64,000 nt of DNA from Chloroflexota bacterium (GTDB lineage Bacteria > Chloroflexota > Anaerolineae > Anaerolineales > Villigracilaceae), in assembly GCA_016191845.1 (NCBI GenBank), contig JACPVF010000011.1:1-64000 (forward strand), given 5' to 3'. This document shows positions 58,212 through 64,000 of the stretch, piece by piece. Each line of letters begins with the position of its first letter. The first letter of the stretch is position 1. Under the pieces are notes generated by a model. The model saw only the letters and a list, made by a program, of their open reading frames with translations. It was not told the DNA's origin and searched no databases. Position numbers and translations under genes: made by a program.

Positions 58212-59304
58212 TTATTATCCAGAACACTCCGGCGGGATCGAATTTGTCGCCAGCAATCTGGTCCAGCGATGGAGAATAACCAATGAAGTCCGCTGGATGG
58301 CCTTTGATACCCATTCATCTCCCCATCGACCCGCCGCGGATGATGTTCCCCTGACCGGGTCCAACCTCACCGAAGACCGCCTGGGATTTCCATATCCGCT
58401 CTTAAATGTTCGTTCAGTACTCCGCATTTTTGAACAGGTGAAATGGTGCGATGTTGTCCAGGTGCACGATTGTCTCTACATGGCCTCTGCTGCGGCCTTC
58501 CTAGCTTCTCGCATATACCGCAAGCCTTTCTTGATTATCCAACATATTGGGATGGTCCCATATCGGGAGGCTTATAAAAATCTCCTGCAAGGTCTCGCCT
58601 ACAACACCCTGGGCAGGCTGATCCTAGGGCAGGCCGAAAGAGTGGTATTTATCAGTGACCGGGTACGAAGTTTCTTTGAGATGAAAATGGGGTTGAAGAA
58701 ACGCTGTCTTTTGATTCCCAACGGCGTCGACCATCGGCTCTTTTTCCACTCAACAGAAGCAGAACGGGATGGGATACGGCGGCGCTTGGGATATGCCAAA
58801 GATCAGATCATCCTGCTCTATGCCGGCCGCTTTACGCAAAAAAAAGGACTTCATGTCATCAGACAAATCGCCTCTACGCGTCCGCAATACTCATGGCTAT
58901 TGCTTGGAAACGGGGAAATCGACCCCGTTTCATGGCGGTTGGCAAATGTGAGAGTCCTCCCCTTCCAGCCACAGCATAAATTGAGGGACTATTACGCCGC
59001 TGCTGACCTGTTCGTATTGCCATCGGTCGGGGAGGGATTTCCATTATCCGCCCAGGAGGCCCTCTCATCTGGACTTCCGGTGATCCTGTCAAAAGAGACC
59101 GCCACACAAGCGGGTGGAGCGCCCATTATCGAAATCGACCCGGACTCCCTTCCAGAAATTCTGCGGAGGCTCGATGAGGTTTTGTTTTCAAAAGAAAAAT
59201 TGCGCGACTCCAGGCTCGCAGCGATCGAATACTCCAAAAGATGGGACTGGAATATGGTCGCCCTCGAATATGAGCAGATTCTCCTTGAGATCGGGAGGAA
59301 ATAG
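58189..59304 (+). CDS. GT4-family glycosyltransferase (GT-B fold)
   Basis: 371 residues with two Rossmann-like lobes. N-lobe: ILAISNYYPEHSGGIEFVAS, then VVQVHDCLYMASAAAFLASR. C-lobe: LLIPNGVDHRLFF, IILLYAGRFTQKKGLHVIRQ, DYYAAADLFVLPSVGEGFPLS and AQEALSSGLPVI, the nucleotide-sugar E-x7-E region of GT4 enzymes. It transfers a sugar to a growing glycan on the cytoplasmic side. It overlaps the oxidoreductase gene by 23 nt and abuts the next gene with no spacer, so translation is tightly coupled. The donor is unknown. Confidence 0.92.
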   Translation: MKILAISNYYPEHSGGIEFVASNLVQRWRITNEVRWMAFDTHSSPHRPAADDVPLTGSNLTEDRLGFPYPLLNVRSVLRIFEQVKWCDVVQVHDCLYMASAAAFLASRIYRKPFLIIQHIGMVPYREAYKNLLQGLAYNTLGRLILGQAERVVFISDRVRSFFEMKMGLKKRCLLIPNGVDHRLFFHSTEAERDGIRRRLGYAKDQIILLYAGRFTQKKGLHVIRQIASTRPQYSWLLLGNGEIDPVSWRLANVRVLPFQPQHKLRDYYAAADLFVLPSVGEGFPLSAQEALSSGLPVILSKETATQAGGAPIIEIDPDSLPEILRRLDEVLFSKEKLRDSRLAAIEYSKRWDWNMVALEYEQILLEIGRK

Positions 59305-61401
59305 ATGGTCCCACATACTGGCAGACAAAAAGGTATCGAGGTTCTCCTTTCAACCTGGCTTGCAATTTGCGTCTTTGTTTTCATAGCCTATCCTGGAAAA
59401 GTAGATTTTATAAACTCCTTTGTATTTCGCGACTGGTCCACATGGACGGCCCATGCAATCCGCGTAGATTTCATCAAATTCACAACGGATCTTGTCTTTG
59501 CACTGTCAGGAATATTTTTATTTTCACTCGGATGCATCTCGCTGGGTCTACGCATAATGAACAAATGGGGAATCCCATCCGTGACCGTCCTCACCAAGGG
59601 GGCAGTCTCTTTTGTTACCGGGGAAATCATCCTGAGCCTGTTCTTTTTGACAATTATCAGCCTGTCAAAGCTTTCTCCCCTGGGAACAGGGACGATCATG
59701 TTGATCGCATTTTTATCCGGCGTTGCTCCATTGTGGGAATTACTGAGAGGGGTTGGCCGATTTAATTTTCCGAAAAATCTCGAAACCAGCGACAAAATCC
59801 TGATGGGACTCGCACTGGGCGTCATTTTACTAGGTGTCCTATTGTCATCGGCCCGGCTTAGCTACGATTCAGTGACGGAGTATTTTTCCCACGCAAAACT
59901 TATGGCCGTTTCTCAAAACGCAGAATTCTTTTACTACAAGGATTCCTTCGTTGTCAGTTCTTTTCATCCCGGCATCCTATTTACGGCGCTGATCCAATTA
60001 TTTGGGGATCAATCTGCGCGCCTCCTTTCGTGGGTGAATGGCCTGTCCATTGCGGCCATTGGATGGGCCATCGGCAAAGAACTTGGGTTGACCTCTCGCG
60101 CACAAGTAAAGTTCCTCATCCTGCTGGCTACTTCAACCGCTTTCATCGACCTTCTCGGAGATGGAAAGATCGAACTCATCTCCACCGCCCCTATTCTGGC
60201 AGCACTCTATTTCCTGGTTTTGTCCTCGCGCCAACCAAATAAAAGATTTTATATACTGACAGGCCTATGGCTTGGCTTTTCAATCATCTCCAGACCCTAT
60301 AACATCTTTCTCGTTACCTTATTTGTCGTTCTATTTTTTCTCGTTCAAATATATACGCAGGCGCGGGAACAAAAATTTGATTTTCTCCACTTTGTGCGGC
60401 CAATTCTATGGATCTTTCCGCCGCTGCTTCTTTTGGGAGTGTTTCACCTCTTCCAAAACTGGATCTGGTTGAAGAGTCCCATTGCACCGCTCACTTATGC
60501 CCGCAATCTGGATTCCGGCGACTGGCAATGGCAGTTCGATCCAGCCACACTGACGCTGATACGCCTTTTGTTCCCATTTGTTTCGACATTTATTAACTCT
60601 CCACAGAGTTTGGGAAACGTCTCGCCTTTGTTCCTTGGAGGGCTGCCTCTCGTAGTGGCTGGAATTGTCAAAGGCAGGGAGCATCTCTCCAACGAATTGA
60701 AGCTACTTTCCCTAATCGCTTTTGTGCTCCTGCTAGCATGGATCTTCCTGTTTTTCACCGTAGTGGAAATTCGATACGTTTTTTTCCTTTGGATAATTCT
60801 GTTTCTGCTCGCTTCAGCTTGTTTTGACGGTCAAACGGCGAAACTGAGTCCCTTTCTAAGACAGATAACCAACCTGTTGACTGCTGGATTTCTCCTCTTT
60901 TTAGCGCTCCGAACCACCATTATCGCTCTCGATACGTATTCTCCACTCGACAAGAATGGACAGGGACATTGCTATGACATTGACTTCTGCATCTTTTTAG
61001 ACCAGATAAACACCTCGGCATCCATGGGCGACAGGGTATTGGTTTTGAATGCCTTCCGATACTACCTGCGCCCAGACCTGTTTGCATGTTCCACTCAAGC
61101 AGAAGAATACCCTGTATTGGAGGCCCTGGCTGGTCAAAACCCAACCGAATTCTGGGTCGAGGCATACCGTCAGGGCTATCGATACCTGGCGTATGAAAAG
61201 AACTTTGTAGAACAGCATGCCCGCTTCGGGAAATTGCCTGACCCGAGCACCGCCCCGTCCTGGCTTCACGTAATCGTTATTTCCAAGTCAGATGAAATGA
61301 CCGAAGTGTCGTATCGTTTACAGGCAGAGAATCCGCCTTTTCTTCCCGCCAAACAGTGCGAACTGGATACAAACAGTATCTGGAATATTCTCTCGAAATA
61401 A
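59305..61401 (+). CDS. Large polytopic membrane protein, GT39/PMT-like
   Basis: 698 residues with about thirteen hydrophobic segments and a soluble C-terminal ~170 residues. The outer loop SARLSYDSVTEYFSHAKLMA plays the part of the acidic loop of GT-C proteins, and SQNAEFFYYKDSFVVSSFHPG follows it. The C-terminal segment (YDIDFCIFLDQINTSASMGD, RVLVLNAFRYYLRPDLF) resembles the tails of bacterial PMT-like proteins. Its start follows the GT4 stop without a gap and has GGGAGGAAATAG upstream. It likely completes or transfers the cluster's glycan; substrate unknown. It ends at a bidirectional terminator. Confidence 0.78.
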   Translation: MVPHTGRQKGIEVLLSTWLAICVFVFIAYPGKVDFINSFVFRDWSTWTAHAIRVDFIKFTTDLVFALSGIFLFSLGCISLGLRIMNKWGIPSVTVLTKGAVSFVTGEIILSLFFLTIISLSKLSPLGTGTIMLIAFLSGVAPLWELLRGVGRFNFPKNLETSDKILMGLALGVILLGVLLSSARLSYDSVTEYFSHAKLMAVSQNAEFFYYKDSFVVSSFHPGILFTALIQLFGDQSARLLSWVNGLSIAAIGWAIGKELGLTSRAQVKFLILLATSTAFIDLLGDGKIELISTAPILAALYFLVLSSRQPNKRFYILTGLWLGFSIISRPYNIFLVTLFVVLFFLVQIYTQAREQKFDFLHFVRPILWIFPPLLLLGVFHLFQNWIWLKSPIAPLTYARNLDSGDWQWQFDPATLTLIRLLFPFVSTFINSPQSLGNVSPLFLGGLPLVVAGIVKGREHLSNELKLLSLIAFVLLLAWIFLFFTVVEIRYVFFLWIILFLLASACFDGQTAKLSPFLRQITNLLTAGFLLFLALRTTIIALDTYSPLDKNGQGHCYDIDFCIFLDQINTSASMGDRVLVLNAFRYYLRPDLFACSTQAEEYPVLEALAGQNPTEFWVEAYRQGYRYLAYEKNFVEQHARFGKLPDPSTAPSWLHVIVISKSDEMTEVSYRLQAENPPFLPAKQCELDTNSIWNILSK

Positions 61402-61438
61402 AAGACTGGCGGCTTTTCATGGCCGCCAGTCTTTTATT
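61400..61438. terminator. Bidirectional terminator between the glycan cluster and hppA
   Basis: AAAAGACTGGCGGC (61400-61413) / GCCGCCAGTCTTTT (61422-61435) is a 14-bp perfect stem with 8-nt loop, with A and T tracts built into its ends. It sits between two convergent genes. Confidence 0.9.
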
Positions 61439-61444
61439 TGCAAT

Positions 61445-63787
61445 TTACTTCATCTGCGGCGCGGGGGCTTTGGAGCGAAGGATCGCCCAGGCCAACACAC
61501 CCGCCAGGATCAGGGCCACGATCCAGATGCCCACCAGGGTCATCCCGGTCGCACCAGCATACTGGACCACGATCGGGGCGATGATGACGGCCACCAGGTT
61601 CACGACCTTGATCATCGGGTTGAGAGCGGGGCCAGCCGTGTCCTTGAACGGATCGCCGACCGTGTCACCCACCACGCCCGCTTTGTGGCGTTCAGAACCT
61701 TTGCCCGTGTTGGCCGCAGGGTTCTTCGGCTCGTCTTCAATCAACTTCTTGGCATTATCCCATGCGCCGCCGGAATTGTTGAGGAAGACTGCCAGCAGCT
61801 GACCAGAGACGATGATGCCCGCCAGGAAGCCGCCCAACGCCTCGACCTGCAACATCAGGCCGACCACGATCGGGGTCACGATGCCGAGCAGAGCCAGCGA
61901 CACTAATTCCTTCTGGGCAGCAGTGGTCGAAATGTTGACCGCCTGCTTGTAATCGGGGGGAATCTTCCCATCCAGCACACCCAGTTTGAACTGGCGGCGA
62001 ACTTCCAATACGATGAGGGAAGCTGCGCGGGTCACAGCCTGGATGGCAAACGAGGAGAACAGCCACGGCAGCGCACCGCCGATCAACATGCCGACAAAGA
62101 CCTGCGGGAAGTCCACGCGAATGCCTACCGCCGAAATCTGCTCCGCAGCCGGGATCCCAAGGCTGGTCTGCGCGCGAGAAACATCCACCAGGAAGGAGCC
62201 GAACAACGAGACTGCTGCAATGACGGCTGAACCGATGGCCACGCCCTTGGTGATGGCCTTGGTGGTGTTGCCCACCGCGTCCAGGTCCGCCATGATCTGC
62301 TGGGCGGCCTTGGTTTCTTTATCTTCCTGGCCAGACCAGGACATTTCACCAATGCCGTTGGCATTGTCGGCGATCGGGCCGAACGAGTCCATGGCCACGT
62401 TGTTGCCGGTCAGGGTCAACATGCCGATGCCAGTCATGGCCACGCCGTAGAGGATAAAGTTCACGCGCTCAGCGGCGCTGGTATCAGGGATGGTTCCGAA
62501 GATGAAGATCGAGGCGACGATGGTCACCGCGATAACCAGTACGGACCACACCGAGGACTCGAAACCAACCGAGATGCCTTGCAGGATCAAGGTGGCAGGG
62601 CCGGTATCGGCGGCCTTCTTGATGTCATTGACCGGCGAAGCGTGCGTGCCAGTGAAGTACTCGGTCAGGCGGTCGATCACGATGGCCAGCAACACACCAA
62701 CAGCCACCGCCATCGGGGTGCGCCACCATCCGCCAAAATCGGACAGTCCCTGCAAATAGAAGAAACCAGCCGCAAAGAACAGGACGGCCGAGATGATCGC
62801 CGAAGTGAGGAAACCGCTGAAGATGGCGGACATGGCGTCAGAACTCTTGCCAGTGCTTCCAGCGCGCACAAAGTAGGTACCGAAGATCGAGGACAACACA
62901 CCGATGCCGCGCACGATCAGCGGATAGATGATCCATTCGAGACGGCCGGTGGCATGGTAGAGTGCCAGGCCGAGGATCAAGCCGGAAACGATGGTCACCT
63001 CGTAGGACTCGAAGATATCGGCAGCCATGCCAGCGCAGTCGCCCACGTTGTCCCCCACCAGGTCAGCGATCACGGCCGGGTTGCGCGGATCATCCTCGGG
63101 GATGCCGGCTTCCACTTTGCCCACCAGGTCAGCACCCACATCCGCGGCCTTGGTGAAGATGCCGCCACCCACGCGCATGAAGAGCGCCAGCAGGGTACCA
63201 CCAAAGCCAAAGCCCAAGAGAGCATCCGGGGCAGCGATACCGAGGGCGATGAAGATCAGGGTTCCGCCGAGCAGGCCAAGGCCGTCGGTCAGCATGCCGG
63301 TGATCGTGCCAGCACGGTAGGCGATACGCAGGGCGTCGCCAAAGGACCTGCGGGAAGCGGAAGCCACGCGCACGTTGCCTTGCACGGCCATGCGCATGCC
63401 GATCTGCCCCACCGCCAGCGAGAAACCAGAGCCCATCACAAAGGCGATCGCGCGGGCGATACCAATGATCAAACGGACCTGGCCTTCGTCCATGCCTTTG
63501 AAGCGCTCGAGCGCCTCAGGGCTGGGCGGCACGATATAAACGGAGAAGAACAGGGCGATGGTGAGGATCAGGATCAGGGGCAGGATGGAGCCCAATTGGC
63601 GGCGAAGATAAGCATCTGCGCCGTCACGAATGGCCCCCCAGACTTCCTGCATCTTAGGCGTGCCGGCATCCTCGCGCATGATCTGGCTGCGCAGGAAGAG
63701 CGCATAAGCCAGGCCGAGGATGGCAACGCCGAACACAGCCCAAATTGCGGCTGCTTCAAAAGTGGTCAAGCCTTCCATTGTGTACAT
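61445..63787 (-). CDS. hppA: Membrane-bound proton-translocating pyrophosphatase, K+-independent type
   Basis: 780 residues from ATG 63787, with GGAGG upstream; a TTG at 63811 is less likely. About 16 membrane helices. Core motifs: GGGIFTKAADVGADLVGKVE, IPEDDPRNPAVIADLVGDNVGDCAGMAAD (pyrophosphate and Mg2+ site) and a second acidic site GVVGDTVGDPFKDTAGP near the C-terminus. The potassium determinant reads GNTTKAIT: Lys and Thr at the positions that are Ala in K+-dependent enzymes, so this is the K+-independent proton-pumping class. It couples pyrophosphate hydrolysis to H+ export. It has its own near-consensus promoter and a hairpin in the leader. Confidence 0.96.
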   Translation of the reverse strand: MYTMEGLTTFEAAAIWAVFGVAILGLAYALFLRSQIMREDAGTPKMQEVWGAIRDGADAYLRRQLGSILPLILILTIALFFSVYIVPPSPEALERFKGMDEGQVRLIIGIARAIAFVMGSGFSLAVGQIGMRMAVQGNVRVASASRRSFGDALRIAYRAGTITGMLTDGLGLLGGTLIFIALGIAAPDALLGFGFGGTLLALFMRVGGGIFTKAADVGADLVGKVEAGIPEDDPRNPAVIADLVGDNVGDCAGMAADIFESYEVTIVSGLILGLALYHATGRLEWIIYPLIVRGIGVLSSIFGTYFVRAGSTGKSSDAMSAIFSGFLTSAIISAVLFFAAGFFYLQGLSDFGGWWRTPMAVAVGVLLAIVIDRLTEYFTGTHASPVNDIKKAADTGPATLILQGISVGFESSVWSVLVIAVTIVASIFIFGTIPDTSAAERVNFILYGVAMTGIGMLTLTGNNVAMDSFGPIADNANGIGEMSWSGQEDKETKAAQQIMADLDAVGNTTKAITKGVAIGSAVIAAVSLFGSFLVDVSRAQTSLGIPAAEQISAVGIRVDFPQVFVGMLIGGALPWLFSSFAIQAVTRAASLIVLEVRRQFKLGVLDGKIPPDYKQAVNISTTAAQKELVSLALLGIVTPIVVGLMLQVEALGGFLAGIIVSGQLLAVFLNNSGGAWDNAKKLIEDEPKNPAANTGKGSERHKAGVVGDTVGDPFKDTAGPALNPMIKVVNLVAVIIAPIVVQYAGATGMTLVGIWIVALILAGVLAWAILRSKAPAPQMK

Positions 63788-63816
63788 GAGGGGGAAATCC
63801 TCCGGAGACAAAAATG

Positions 63817-63836
63817 ATAGGCGACGAATCGCCTAT
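63817..63836 (-). promoter_or_regulatory. Hairpin with short T run in the hppA leader
   Basis: ATAGGCGA (63817-63824) / TCGCCTAT (63829-63836), loop of 4, followed on the minus strand by CATTTTTG and then the GGAGG ribosome site. It looks like a weak terminator or attenuator inside the ~55-nt leader. Confidence 0.45.
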
Positions 63837-63851
63837 TTTTATAACGGATAG

Positions 63852-63880
63852 ATTGTACAGTTGGCACACTATTGTGTCAA
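63852..63880 (-). promoter_or_regulatory. Near-consensus promoter of hppA
   Basis: On the minus strand TTGACA (63875-63880) and TACAAT (63852-63857) are separated by exactly 17 bp, the best promoter match in the window. Confidence 0.8.
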
Positions 63881-64000
63881 GAATAATTAATGAAAACTTA
63901 AACCCCTATTGAACTTTTCATAAATTTTATGACGTAAAATGAGGCTGGAGGCTAAAAAATAACCTAAATATGGAGAAACTTGATTTTTTAAGCAAATTTA
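63881..64000. other. AT-rich end of window, possible start of a further gene
   Basis: Low-GC sequence without clear features. An ATG at 63970 (MEKLDFLSKF) stays open to the window end, but has no ribosome site nearby (GGAGG is 17 nt upstream), so a gene start is only a possibility. Confidence 0.2.

Noticed and set aside
62579-63817. 412-codon open frame opposite hppA
   Set aside because: Antisense to strongly conserved pyrophosphatase sequence, with no ribosome site and shadow-like composition.

Overview
The window looks like a chromosomal segment of a member of the Chloroflexota, most likely class Anaerolineae. This is inferred from the GC-rich protein-coding style, the many Thr/Pro-rich (TPTPT-type) linkers in lipoproteins, an S-layer-homology protein, a complete Min system inside an mre rod-shape operon, and many short palindromic dispersed repeats in and between genes. 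No phage, plasmid, insertion sequence or CRISPR array was seen. One tRNA gene (Gln, anticodon CTG) is present.

Layout. 0-1 kb: end of cysK and cysE (cysteine synthesis). 1.2-6.7 kb, minus strand: a MarR-type regulator with a clear palindromic operator, an MFS exporter and a heterodimeric ABC exporter of the TM287/288 type, forming one efflux unit. 6.7-10.3 kb: an alpha/beta hydrolase, tRNA-Gln, a small membrane protein, and glnS. 10.3-14.4 kb: an SH3b lipoprotein, a structured leader with an intrinsic terminator in front of rtcB, a lipoprotein polysaccharide deacetylase, and an AT-rich orphan that may be immunity-like. 14.5-23.7 kb, minus strand: one operon, mreB-mreC-mreD-mrdA-minC-minD-minE-rodA-gltX, coupling elongation, septum placement and glutamyl-tRNA synthesis. 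23.8-31.2 kb: a non-pyrrolysine MttB-family methyltransferase, a stand-alone RAM domain, a CAP/LysM surface protein, RluE, an AhpD-like protein, a SpoU methyltransferase, an SLH protein and a CPA2 antiporter. 31.3-38.7 kb: a small unknown protein, a 1308-residue protein built like soluble adenylyl cyclase, and a YdiJ-like FAD/Fe-S dehydrogenase. 38.7-42.1 kb: a lipoprotein, a 21-bp tandem array, a UroD-family protein and gpmA.

42.2-61.4 kb is dominated by surface-glycan functions. Two paralogous two-gene modules (a six-helix membrane protein plus a Tat-exported sulfatase-fold enzyme with Thr in place of the sulfatase Cys) flank an AT-richer plus-strand block of an acyltransferase and two multi-membrane-span proteins. 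After mutS comes a second cluster: a membrane glycosyltransferase-like protein, a GT2 polyprenyl-phosphate-type transferase, a SAM methyltransferase, a Gfo/Idh oxidoreductase, a GT4 transferase and another PMT-like protein. The window closes with hppA, a K+-independent proton-pumping pyrophosphatase.

The most unusual observations are: (1) the YdiJ-like gene carries five separate in-frame segments made of palindromic or tandem repeat DNA, recalling the Rickettsia palindromic elements; (2) the duplicated split phosphotransferase-like module; (3) the structured RNA leader of rtcB; (4) a 13-unit array of exactly 21 bp that is open on both strands; (5) several genes whose -10 box lies only 6-8 nt before the start codon, which suggests leaderless mRNAs.
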